Below, in pieces: positions 1-7,232 of a stretch of 20,981 bases of DNA. Under the pieces are notes generated by a model. The model saw only the letters and a list, made by a program, of their open reading frames with translations, did no database searches and was not told the DNA's origin. Both the position numbers and the translations under genes were made by a program. This DNA comes from a virus, in IMG/VR virus record IMGVR_UViG_3300037071_005043, positions 1 to 20,981 of that record. One strand, given 5' to 3'. Each line of letters opens with the position of its first letter. The stretch's first letter is position 1.

Positions 1-93
1 GAGATACTGGTGATATTATGAATAGGTCTATTAGGTAAGCTTAGCTTATTTGCATAGTAGTAGACGACTTCACATAACAAAGGAGGTAACAAG
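1..93. promoter_or_regulatory. Leader upstream of the helicase operon
   Basis: No complete gene is visible. An extended -10-like element, TGA followed by TATTAT, lies at 11-19, but any -35 box would fall off the window edge, so this is only a candidate promoter. A short inverted repeat TAAGC/GCTTA lies around 36-48. A strong ribosome binding site, AAAGGAGG at 79-86, sits 7 nt before the GTG at 94 and fixes that gene start. Short open frames ending at 21 and 38 could be the tail of an upstream plus-strand gene. Confidence 0.35.
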
Positions 94-459
94 GTGAAGA
101 GTGCTATCAAGCGGTATGATCTTACCATATCAGAATCAGAGATGATATCATCTCTGATACAGGGCGAATTTACTATTAATTTATCTATGCCTGTTGGTTC
201 TATTCCTCTCTATGTCGAGGTATATAAGGGGATACCTCATTTATATGTCCTATCTGATATAGATAATAAGTCATCCTTCAGAATATTCAAGGTACTCTCA
301 ACAGGAGAGGTATTTCATGTTGAGGATGACTTCTTTTTTTCTACAAGCATCTCCTATATAGGATCATTCAAGCTACACGAGAAGGCTTCACCATACCATG
401 TTGTTGAGATTGTTAGGGTTAATGAGATGACACCTATAAACGATGAGGACATTGTGTAA
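94..459 (+). CDS. Hypothetical protein coupled to the helicase
   Basis: A protein of 121 residues that I do not recognise. The start is GTG at 94, chosen because AAAGGAGG lies 7 nt upstream. No signal peptide, membrane segment or cysteine motif is visible. The sequence is rich in beta-branched and aromatic residues and suggests a small alpha/beta cytoplasmic domain; an acidic DDEE-type tail ends it (NDEDIV). Its stop overlaps the next start in a TAATG arrangement (1 nt shared), so it is almost certainly translated together with the helicase. It may be a partner or loader of that helicase, but this rests on position alone. Confidence 0.75.
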   Translation: MKSAIKRYDLTISESEMISSLIQGEFTINLSMPVGSIPLYVEVYKGIPHLYVLSDIDNKSSFRIFKVLSTGEVFHVEDDFFFSTSISYIGSFKLHEKASPYHVVEIVRVNEMTPINDEDIV

Positions 460-1964
460 TGGAGTGGTCTAGGTATAGCTTAGATATCTTCGATCATTAC
501 GTGAATAGCCCTAGTAACCTAATGGTACAAGCTGCTCCAGGTAGTGGGAAGACTACGAATATCCAGCACATGTGGTCACTATTACCAGATGTACCTACTG
601 TTTACTTAGTATTTGGTAAGTCTAATCAGCTCTATGCTGAGTCGGTACTACCTCAGAAGGATGGTAGTAGTATCATGACGCTCAACTCACTAGGAGCTAG
701 AGCGATATATAGCAATCATGGTAGGACTGCTTTAGATACAAAAAAGGTAGCAGATATTGTTAAGAGGACTATCGTTAAGTGTAATTTATATTATGTCAGT
801 AAGAGTACGACTGAAAGGAATGATAATAGTTACGCCTTAGTAAGGGCAGTCAATACGGCAAAGATGTATAGCATAACTAATTTGTTAGCAGAGGATACCT
901 TTAATGAGATGGTGTCTCTGTATGATTTAGACGTTTATGAAGGTATCTATGAGGATACCAGAGAGATACTACGGATAAGTGATGAGATGGTAAGTACTAT
1001 TGACTTTAATGACCAAATACGTTTACCAGTTATACATGGTATGACTATGCCATTCTTCAAGCATGCCTTGAATGATGAGGTACAGGATTATTCACCTATA
1101 CAGGCTTTGTTAGTCGCTTCTCTCAGCGCTGAGAAGTATGTATTTGTAGGTGATAACAGGCAGTCAATATATGGTTTTAGGGGAGCAATGAACGATTCTA
1201 TGGAATACCTACGTCACAGGTTCAACTGTGATGTTTTACCTTTATCAATAAGCTACCGTTGTCCTGTATCGGTAGTGAATGAAGCAAAGAAGGTATATCC
1301 GTTAGATATAGAAGCTTGGGATAAGGCTACTAATGGTACTGTACAGGTTATCAGTGAGAGAGAGAGTATAGATCACTTGATGGAATTTCTCTCACAGTCT
1401 GATAAGGAGAATATAGATAAAGGTGAGAGATGGAAGGATACTCTTATCCTTTGTAGGGTGAATCGGCCACTTATCTCACTAGCCTTTGACTTGTTAAGGG
1501 AAATGATTCCTTGCTACGTAGTAGGTAGGGGGATAGAGCAAGGCTTATTAAGCCTGATTAAGAAAATGAAGGTGGTTACTGTTGGTGAGTTAATAAAGGC
1601 TCTCTCTATCTGGCTGGATAAAGAGAGAGCTATTGCTTTTGAAAAGGAAGATGAGGGTAGGCTAGCTAGGGCACAGGATAAGGTAGAGTCTGTCAGCTTA
1701 TTCTGTGAAAGGTGTCATGAGGATGACCATGTAAGCATGGTTAGCTCAATGATTAAGGATATCTTCGATAATGGGAATGGGGTATGTCTCTCAACAGTGC
1801 ATAAGGCAAAAGGAGCACAAGCGAAGTATGTTTTCCTTCTTGACTATGGCTTGTTCGGTAGTGCAATGAAGCGAGCTAAGAAAGCTTGGCAAAGGGAACA
1901 AGAAAAGAATGTGTTATACGTTGCTATCACAAGAGCACAGGAGGTATTGACGTATCTTTATTGA
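459..1964 (+). CDS. UvrD/Rep-like superfamily 1A DNA helicase
   Basis: ATP-driven 3'-5' DNA helicase of the UvrD/PcrA/Rep type, acting on phage DNA in replication, repair or recombination. All main motifs are visible: Walker A AAPGSGKTT (residues 25-33), Walker B DEVQD (206-210; DExQD is the SF1A hallmark), motif III VGDNRQSIYGFRG (about 230-242), motif IV SYRCP (about 264-268), motif V STVHKAKG (445-452) and motif VI LYVAITRA (486-493). Its 501 residues are well below the roughly 650-720 of cellular UvrD/Rep, so the 1B/2B subdomains must be reduced. It shares one nucleotide with the upstream gene (TAATG). A role in replication rather than repair is inference. Family assignment is firm. Confidence 0.93.
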   Translation: MEWSRYSLDIFDHYVNSPSNLMVQAAPGSGKTTNIQHMWSLLPDVPTVYLVFGKSNQLYAESVLPQKDGSSIMTLNSLGARAIYSNHGRTALDTKKVADIVKRTIVKCNLYYVSKSTTERNDNSYALVRAVNTAKMYSITNLLAEDTFNEMVSLYDLDVYEGIYEDTREILRISDEMVSTIDFNDQIRLPVIHGMTMPFFKHALNDEVQDYSPIQALLVASLSAEKYVFVGDNRQSIYGFRGAMNDSMEYLRHRFNCDVLPLSISYRCPVSVVNEAKKVYPLDIEAWDKATNGTVQVISERESIDHLMEFLSQSDKENIDKGERWKDTLILCRVNRPLISLAFDLLREMIPCYVVGRGIEQGLLSLIKKMKVVTVGELIKALSIWLDKERAIAFEKEDEGRLARAQDKVESVSLFCERCHEDDHVSMVSSMIKDIFDNGNGVCLSTVHKAKGAQAKYVFLLDYGLFGSAMKRAKKAWQREQEKNVLYVAITRAQEVLTYLY

Positions 1965-1984
1965 TCCCTCTTAGGGTAGGAGTA

Positions 1985-2045
1985 GCTTACCAAGTAGTAG
2001 GCTCTCCTCCCCCTGAAAGGAGGGTAGGCTAGGCATCTGGTAAGC
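1985..2045 (+). terminator. Nested hairpins after the helicase gene
   Basis: Starts 21 nt after the helicase stop. The outer perfect 8-bp stem is GCTTACCA (1985-1992) with TGGTAAGC (2038-2045). Inside it, TCCTCC and GGAGGG can form a 6-bp stem with one G-U pair. The only following tract is CTAAAAAGG, not a run of T, so this is not a classical intrinsic terminator. It may stop transcription or protect the 3' end of the mRNA. Confidence 0.4.
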
Positions 2046-2124
2046 CTAAAAAGGAGGGTAACTCACTCTTGTCTCATATGACATATGGGGAAAGTAGGAG
2101 ATGTTGAGGTAAAGGGTAGTGGTT

Positions 2125-2217
2125 GGTGTAGGTGGTTGAATTGTATGAGGTTATGAGTTTGTGGGAAGAGAAGTATTGATCTAATCCTCTCCATACCAAT
2201 ACCTCTTAACCTACACC
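2125..2217. repeat. Nested inverted repeats, possible structured RNA
   Basis: A 9-bp perfect stem GGTGTAGGT (2125-2133) pairs with ACCTACACC (2209-2217). Directly inside its right arm, CAATACCTCTT (2197-2207) pairs with AAGAGAAGTATTG (2166-2178) as 5+6 bp with a 2-nt bulge. Outside, AGGGTA (2113-2118) can pair with TACCCT (2229-2234). The stacked arrangement suggests a folded RNA or bidirectional terminator. No known RNA family is recognised. Confidence 0.4.
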
Positions 2218-2578
2218 TATTCATCCTATACCCTCTACTATCCCTAGTAGGTAAGCTCTGATATATGACCTATGTTCACACATGAGTGATGTATGCTCTC
2301 TGTGAGAGGAAGTAAGTAGCATAAGACTAAGTGGTATAGAAGATAGTCCTATCCTCCTGCTACCTATTAGAGATAACAAAGAAAGAGTAGTGAGGTAAGG
2401 CTACCTGTACTAGAAGAGAGATAATGAAGTGATGCTAGATGTACTAAGAAAGGAGAGAGTGGTATAGTAGCAAGTGTAGTAGTGTTAATAGAACACCACC
2501 TAATGAAAGTAGTTGTCCAGGGAACCCATCTAAATGACCTATAATCCCCCTTACACCCCCTAGTAAACACACAAATAC

Positions 2579-2664
2579 GAAATAAACATCCTTAGAATAA
2601 CAATCCTAGAATAAACATTCCTATACCAACGAATAACAAACTAAGGAAGAATAAAATCCTCTTA
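2579..2664. repeat. Five degenerate GAATAAacATcCTa repeats (iteron-like)
   Basis: Copies lie at about 2579-2594, 2595-2608, 2609-2623, 2631-2643 and 2649-2664. The first three are head to tail with a period of about 15 nt, and the clearest is GAATAAACATTCCTA at 2609-2623. The tract is AT-rich and lies outside any gene. Direct AT-rich repeats of this kind occur at replication origins, as initiator sites or unwinding regions, but no initiator gene is next to it, so the role is open. Confidence 0.5.
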
Positions 2665-2754
2665 GTCCTAACAGGCATATCCTCTTTTCCTCTGCTTAAG
2701 CTATCTGGAAGGGTTACTAGAAAGGTTACTAGAAGGAAGGAATCTGAAAGGGAA

Positions 2755-2778
2755 AGGAGGAATGAGGGTACTCCTCCT
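2755..2778 (-). terminator. Candidate terminator for the minus-strand operon
   Basis: A perfect 7-bp stem, AGGAGGA (2755-2761) with TCCTCCT (2772-2778) and a 10-nt loop, lies about 50 nt beyond the end of the HNH gene. Read on the minus strand it is followed by TTTCCCTTTC, a weak pyrimidine tract. It could end the long minus-strand transcript. The U tract is poor, so confidence is limited. Confidence 0.4.
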
Positions 2779-2823
2779 AGTGTTCTATAAAACCCTCCTA
2801 TCTAAATGAGCTACTTATCTACA

Positions 2824-2851
2824 GAGCTACTTGTAAGGAGTTACTTGTAAG
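2824..2851. repeat. 14-bp tandem duplication across a stop codon
   Basis: GAGCTACTTGTAAG (2824-2837) is followed at once by GAGTTACTTGTAAG (2838-2851), differing at one position; a partial third unit GAGCTA follows at 2852. The minus-strand stop codon of the HNH gene (2827-2829) lies in the outer copy. Because 14 is not a multiple of 3, the duplication shifted frame and set the last residues of the protein. Confidence 0.6.
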
Positions 2852-3714
2852 GAGCTATCTCTATGGTGGAGGAAATCACACTGCTTCCTTTCCAACGAAT
2901 CCTTAATCAGTGATTCTTCCCAAGTCTGCCATTGCATATTTTCTACTGAATCCTTCCCACCTGCACATAGTGGCGTAATATGATCTACCACATACCCATG
3001 ACACTTCCCTACAAAGCTATTTGTCAAAGGACAAGCATAGAGTTTTCTAAAATGAGAAACAGTACTCTTCCTCCTCTTCTCCACTACTGGTACCTTACCT
3101 GGTACTGGTACTGATGCGGAAGTAGCTATTGGTACAAATGGTATAGGATCAACATATGGTGTCTCCTTATCTGGAACATCTGGAAGTGGTATCTGGTAAG
3201 GAACAAAGGCTTTCTTACTAGGATCAACTAAAGGATCATTCCCTATCGGTGGAACAAACGACATAACAGGGACAATAGTTGATATCACATTACTTGCTGG
3301 TGAAGTAGCTGTGGCAATAGCAGCAACAGCAGTTATCTTCCAACAATATGTACCTATCTTCAAAGGAGGAGAACTCCATTGCTTCGTAGGATGTATCACA
3401 GTAGCAACATTACTCCATACCTTCCCATTACTAAGAGGATCACTCTCCACCTGCTTACAACCCTTATTCATCCATACCACATACCAAGTAACATCAGGCT
3501 GTCCCTCCATCGGTATATATGCCCATTCCAATAAAACAACCTGTTTCTCTACCACAGCTTTCTTCATCTTCTTACCACTACCAGCATGACTTGATGAACT
3601 TGATAAAGATAAAGGAAGAGAAAAACCACTACCAACCATACCAAGCATTGTACTAAGCATTATGCTACCATAGGCAAACAATAGAATAAGCAACATAATA
3701 AAGTAATTAAACAT
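2827..3714 (-). CDS. Exported or membrane-anchored FnIII-like/HNH endonuclease
   Basis: A 295-residue protein with three parts. Residues 1-30 are a strongly hydrophobic signal sequence or membrane anchor (FIMLLILLFAYG). Residues about 55-148 resemble a fibronectin type III fold, with a WYVVW strand, YCWKITAV near 123-130 and a closing SPASNV. A Pro/Val-rich linker (about 150-212) follows. Residues about 222-280 are an HNH nuclease: C228 and C238 bracket a CPLTN...GKC turn, then VDHITPLCAGG (243-253), N259, MQWQT (260-264) and C279. DHI-PL-GG-NMQWQT is typical of one bacterial HNH family. The start has AGGAG 7 nt upstream. It is the last gene of the minus-strand run. A secreted nuclease could act in the periplasm or outside the cell, for instance against incoming DNA; this is inference. 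Confidence 0.82.
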   Translation of the reverse strand: MFNYFIMLLILLFAYGSIMLSTMLGMVGSGFSLPLSLSSSSSHAGSGKKMKKAVVEKQVVLLEWAYIPMEGQPDVTWYVVWMNKGCKQVESDPLSNGKVWSNVATVIHPTKQWSSPPLKIGTYCWKITAVAAIATATSPASNVISTIVPVMSFVPPIGNDPLVDPSKKAFVPYQIPLPDVPDKETPYVDPIPFVPIATSASVPVPGKVPVVEKRRKSTVSHFRKLYACPLTNSFVGKCHGYVVDHITPLCAGGKDSVENMQWQTWEESLIKDSLERKQCDFLHHRDSSLQVTPYK

Positions 3715-3767
3715 TACCTAACTCCTCTTCTTTATTCCTATTACCGATAGGGATAGGGAAAGGAACA

Positions 3768-5828
3768 TTACTTAATCCCCCTTCTAAGAATCGGTGGAGC
3801 TATAACAGGAGGATTCACAGTGATATTAAAAAGATTACTTAACCCTGGTAAAATAGCACTATTCCCTGGTGTACTCGCAACTAACCTATACCCTATACCT
3901 GGAGCAGTAATCTTCAAGGTAGTAAATGAAGAAGCACCACTAACAGCAGCAACATCTACTGTCCCTATAAGAGAACCTGGTAAAGCTGAAGCTGTGGATA
4001 CAGTAACCTCTGCTGCACTTGCAAAAGGAAGAGAACCACCTGATGTTTCATTTAGAGAAGTCAACCTAATATACCTACCAGAGGTAGCAGTGAAACTAGC
4101 ATTCTTCAATGTAGAACCAGCAGACCATGTACCACTAGCTACAGCAGAACCCCAGGTAGAACCATTAGAGGAAACATGAACCTGATATCCTCCTATATTC
4201 CCACCTGTACCACCATCTTGCCTTGGCAAATAACCTAATCCATTTATGTTATATAAACCACCAAGATCAAGTATAAGCACATGTGGATGATTTGTACCAG
4301 CAGCGGAGTAATCTGTATGCCAGAAGGTACCACTATTTAAATCAACAGCTAACCCACCTGGATGTGATATATCAAAACTATCTGTGCTAACGAACGAGAG
4401 AACAGGAGTTCCCTGAGTATCACTCAATGCTAAGTGAATAACATCAGTACTCGTTGTATCAAGTGAACCATTACTATTCCTTACCTCTACCTTAACCAGA
4501 GGTAAAAAAGTACTCTCTACAGTATCAGCAGGTTGTATGCTAAAAACAAGAGTCTTTGGAGATACCACAACTCCACTTTCAAATGCTCCTATATCTGGTG
4601 CAGAGCCATTAAATGGAAATGTTGGTATCGCTACACCTGCATTTATAGCAGGGCTTCCTACATCTAGATTATAATTCCCACCGGGAGCATTAACAAATAA
4701 AGGATCACCTACCACACTACAATTCGTCTTAAAGGAGTCACATAGAGTATTACTAATGCTATTAGCAGAGCTACCTGCTTCTTGATAAACCCCATCTGAG
4801 GCATTCTGATAACAGAGATTATTCTTCGCCTGTGAATTATTCGTATACCCTAAATTCACACATTGCTGATTCCCTTGCACCACTGTATTATTCACCACTA
4901 AATTATTATTAGAAGTCTGTCCAGAACATGAAGATGCTAGTTGTATCCCATTTCCTGAGTTCCTCCCTGCCTTTATAATAAGATTATTATAAATTTGATT
5001 ATTTACCCCACAAAGGAGAATACCCGTTGCTCCTATCGTATCAAAGGTGTTATTCTTAACAATATTATTACTAGCTCCGTTTCCACCTCCTGCATATCCA
5101 TGAACCCCATAGCCAGAGATGTTAGCAAACCTACTCCCATCTAGTGTATATCCTGAACCAGACATATAAATCCCATAGGAGTAGCAGCAATTACAGGTAC
5201 TCCCTGGTGCCTGATTATAACCTATATCATGTATATCAAGGTTCTTAAAGATAACGTTAGTTACGTTACCCCCTCCAGATAAAGCATTAGTCACTGCACA
5301 ACTATCCCAACCTACAAACGTCTTCAGTTCTATATTCTGGAAGAGTAAATTATCTGTACCAATATCTGGCCTAATGTCAATACCAACTACAGGAGCAAAA
5401 GCATTTACTCCATCAAATACAAAGCCATCAAACACTAACCATTGAGAGTTCTGATATTCCCAGAATTGAAGAAATCGAGCACCTCCACTAGGTCTTAACA
5501 CCGCACCATGAAATACCTCTGACTTTACAGTGGTCTTTGCACCTGATGTTCCATTAGGAACTGACGCAGTGGTAATAACCTCAGTATAAACACCTGACTT
5601 GACTATTAAAGTATCACCTCCACTCATACACCCTATACCAGCTGCTATTGTTAACTTAGGTGTACCTGATGACTGAGCTGTTTGGCATGATACTCCATTA
5701 CTCCCATTTGTAGCGACATAGTACGTTGTTGCTTCACTTACAGATACAGATGTAAAGAGCGAAGCTGAAGCTGAGAATATACATAGGATAAGTGAAAGGA
5801 CACGTAGGTATTTATGAGCATGAACCAT
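3768..5828 (-). CDS. Exported beta-helix/discoidin-domain protein (tailspike- or adhesin-like)
   Basis: A 686-residue protein. Residues 1-34 are a Sec-type signal peptide with a likely cut near SEA-TTYY. Residues about 35-360 form a right-handed parallel beta-helix, as in tailspikes and polysaccharide lyases: Asn-rich rungs such as NNIVKNNTF and NNLVVNNTV. Residues about 375-418 match the bacterial 'choice-of-anchor Q' ending (NYNLDVGSPAINAG, PDIGAFE). Residues about 428-474 and 613-674 look like two halves of one bacterial Ig-like domain. Between them, about 477-611, lies an F5/8 type C (discoidin, CBM32-like) domain with FWHTDY, DLGGLYNINGLGYLPRQDGG and GRYIRL. It most likely binds, and may cut, surface polysaccharide. 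No catalytic residues can be named. The start follows AGGGG, which overlaps the upstream gene's stop. Confidence 0.8.
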   Translation of the reverse strand: MVHAHKYLRVLSLILCIFSASASLFTSVSVSEATTYYVATNGSNGVSCQTAQSSGTPKLTIAAGIGCMSGGDTLIVKSGVYTEVITTASVPNGTSGAKTTVKSEVFHGAVLRPSGGARFLQFWEYQNSQWLVFDGFVFDGVNAFAPVVGIDIRPDIGTDNLLFQNIELKTFVGWDSCAVTNALSGGGNVTNVIFKNLDIHDIGYNQAPGSTCNCCYSYGIYMSGSGYTLDGSRFANISGYGVHGYAGGGNGASNNIVKNNTFDTIGATGILLCGVNNQIYNNLIIKAGRNSGNGIQLASSCSGQTSNNNLVVNNTVVQGNQQCVNLGYTNNSQAKNNLCYQNASDGVYQEAGSSANSISNTLCDSFKTNCSVVGDPLFVNAPGGNYNLDVGSPAINAGVAIPTFPFNGSAPDIGAFESGVVVSPKTLVFSIQPADTVESTFLPLVKVEVRNSNGSLDTTSTDVIHLALSDTQGTPVLSFVSTDSFDISHPGGLAVDLNSGTFWHTDYSAAGTNHPHVLILDLGGLYNINGLGYLPRQDGGTGGNIGGYQVHVSSNGSTWGSAVASGTWSAGSTLKNASFTATSGRYIRLTSLNETSGGSLPFASAAEVTVSTASALPGSLIGTVDVAAVSGASSFTTLKITAPGIGYRLVASTPGNSAILPGLSNLFNITVNPPVIAPPILRRGIK

Positions 5829-5837
5829 AAGGAACCC

Positions 5838-6401
5838 CTACTTCTTAACTGTTCTAAAGAGAGCTATGAAGCAACGTAGTATCTTCTTTGCTAGGAAATA
5901 CTCTTCATCTACAACACCATGTAATCCACCTTTCAACGTAGCTAAATTCACAACAGCTATCCCATCTATCTGAGCATCTAAAGTAGCCTTTCTTGCATCA
6001 AGGGCAGCTTCTGCCGCTGCTAACGTCGTAATATTACATATATTACTATTAGCTAACTCATCTAGCAAAGCTTGTATCGGTGCATTAGCAGCAGCAATAG
6101 CAGCATCTACAGCATTCTTCTCTGTCTGAGTCATCTCAACAGCAAGTCCACCTACTACCTTCAGATACTTAAAAGGTGTAGCCACTAACAAAACTCTCTG
6201 TGACACTATAGATGCCTCAGCTACAGAAGTACAAGTACCATCACTTACAGTAGATGGGTCAACTGAGTAGATATACCTTACAAGGCGAGATGAATCACCA
6301 CAAACAAAATCGTTAGCCATCACTACATCTGATGTAATAGCTAAGGCTATAAGGGTTAAAAGGAGAAACGTCACCTTGTTTCTCATGTTCATAACCATCA
6401 T
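5838..6401 (-). CDS. Exported small tail-protein-like protein
   Basis: A 187-residue protein. A clear signal peptide covers residues 1-29 (TFLLLTLIALAI, likely cut VMA-ND). Residues about 78-118 carry KYLKVVGGLAVEMTQTEKNAVDAA, a pattern I associate with phage tail and appendage proteins (a V-EMT-EK-AVDAA segment), followed by an Ala-rich helical stretch likely to form a coiled coil (about 95-145). The C-terminus has a short hydrophobic, basic segment (KILRCFIALFRTVKK) that could be amphipathic. Cysteines at 34, 57 and 122 may form disulfides after export. GAGGAG lies 7 nt before the ATG at 6401. The gene lies 9 nt upstream of the beta-helix gene. The biochemical role is unknown. Confidence 0.72.
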   Translation of the reverse strand: MMVMNMRNKVTFLLLTLIALAITSDVVMANDFVCGDSSRLVRYIYSVDPSTVSDGTCTSVAEASIVSQRVLLVATPFKYLKVVGGLAVEMTQTEKNAVDAAIAAANAPIQALLDELANSNICNITTLAAAEAALDARKATLDAQIDGIAVVNLATLKGGLHGVVDEEYFLAKKILRCFIALFRTVKK

Positions 6402-6440
6402 ACATAAGCTCCTCTATACCTCTACTGATATACTGATAAG

Positions 6441-7232
6441 TTACTGATAGGATAAATACTCTGATGCCCTACATGTCATACCTGTCCCATTACCTCCATT
6501 ACCTGCTGTAGCTGTTCTAAACGAACCAGAGCCATCTACAAACACTACACCATTTCCAGAGGTACCATCACTACATTGGTCGAATCTCCACTGTCCAGTT
6601 ACAGCTCTGCTAAGAGAAGGATTTACTAACCTACTCTTACCAAGACTCTCTATTTCTCCTGGTGACAGAGCTACATTATAATACGTCACTGCTGTCAACT
6701 GTCCATTATATGCTACCGATGTACCTGAAGCAATATCAAAACACATCTTTAACACATTAGATGATATACTATCTCCTGCTGCAGTACTATTTACCAATAC
6801 TCCATCTTTATAAAGGTAAAGAGTACCAGAGGAATGCACCCATGTGAGATGTATCCATGTATCATTAGTAAACGTAGTACCTACACTTGAAGTACTTCCA
6901 GGATAGCTAAAAGCCCATAATTGGTCTGTAGTAGCTGATGCTCTATAGAAGCCTGTACTCTCATTTTGATCGGCTATTATAACCCTGCCATAGTATATAG
7001 CACCAGCTCCATTATCTGCTCCTGCTGATCCTGTAGGCTTAATCCATGCTGAAAGTGTACCTGTGCTAGCAGTGATAAAGTCACTTAGGATAGCACTTGT
7101 ACCGATGGTATCATCTACACCATCACAAAGGACACCAGCTCTTGTTACAGATACAGGTATGGATACCAATAGAAAGATGAGTAATAAGAAAGAGAGAAGA
7201 CTAATTCTTCGTATATTCCAATGTCGCACCAT
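6441..7232 (-). CDS. Exported LamG/concanavalin A-like lectin-domain protein
   Basis: A 263-residue protein. Arg-rich N-terminus and hydrophobic core (residues 11-30) make a signal peptide ending about at TRA-GVLCDG. Residues about 33-200 are a LamG-type jelly roll (Laminin_G_3/ConA-like): VLCDGVDDTIG, LSAWIKP (60-66), IHLTWVHSSGTLYLYKDG (127-144) and AVTYYNVALSPGEI (181-194). The last 60 residues, including GQWRFDQCSDG, are typical of the same family in phage and bacterial surface proteins. It should bind carbohydrate or a surface ligand. Its start codon and GGAGG binding site lie inside the 3' end of the upstream gene (32-nt overlap), implying translational coupling. A GTG two codons later is less well placed. 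Confidence 0.82.
   Translation of the reverse strand: MVRHWNIRRISLLSFLLLIFLLVSIPVSVTRAGVLCDGVDDTIGTSAILSDFITASTGTLSAWIKPTGSAGADNGAGAIYYGRVIIADQNESTGFYRASATTDQLWAFSYPGSTSSVGTTFTNDTWIHLTWVHSSGTLYLYKDGVLVNSTAAGDSISSNVLKMCFDIASGTSVAYNGQLTAVTYYNVALSPGEIESLGKSRLVNPSLSRAVTGQWRFDQCSDGTSGNGVVFVDGSGSFRTATAGNGGNGTGMTCRASEYLSYQ

Larger units (their letters stand above)
1965..2826. other. Long non-coding region between convergent operons
   Basis: About 860 nt with no credible gene. It lies between the helicase (plus strand, ends 1964) and the HNH gene (minus strand, ends 2827). It contains an outer inverted repeat GCTTACCA/TGGTAAGC (1985-1992/2038-2045), a larger nested structure at 2125-2217, a small hairpin AGGTA-AGGC-TACCT (2393-2406), five degenerate GAATAA-type repeats (2579-2664), an 11-bp tandem pair GGTTACTAGAA (2712-2722 and 2724-2734), and a hairpin AGGAGGA/TCCTCCT (2755-2778). 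The first 200 nt are G-rich on the plus strand and the later part is more C-rich. Transcription termination from both sides is expected here; a replication origin or structured RNA is possible. Confidence 0.7.

Noticed and set aside
2367-2570. 67-residue minus-strand open frame in the convergent gap
   Set aside because: No binding site, odd composition and Leu/Ser/Thr-rich low-complexity translation; it lies in a repeat- and hairpin-rich stretch.
2579-2851. CRISPR array in the repeat-rich gap
   Set aside because: Repeats are only 11-16 nt, degenerate and head to tail without unique spacers; no cas genes nearby.
3311-4179. Plus-strand open frames opposite the HNH and beta-helix genes
   Set aside because: They lie antisense to genes with clear domain signatures and lack ribosome binding sites.
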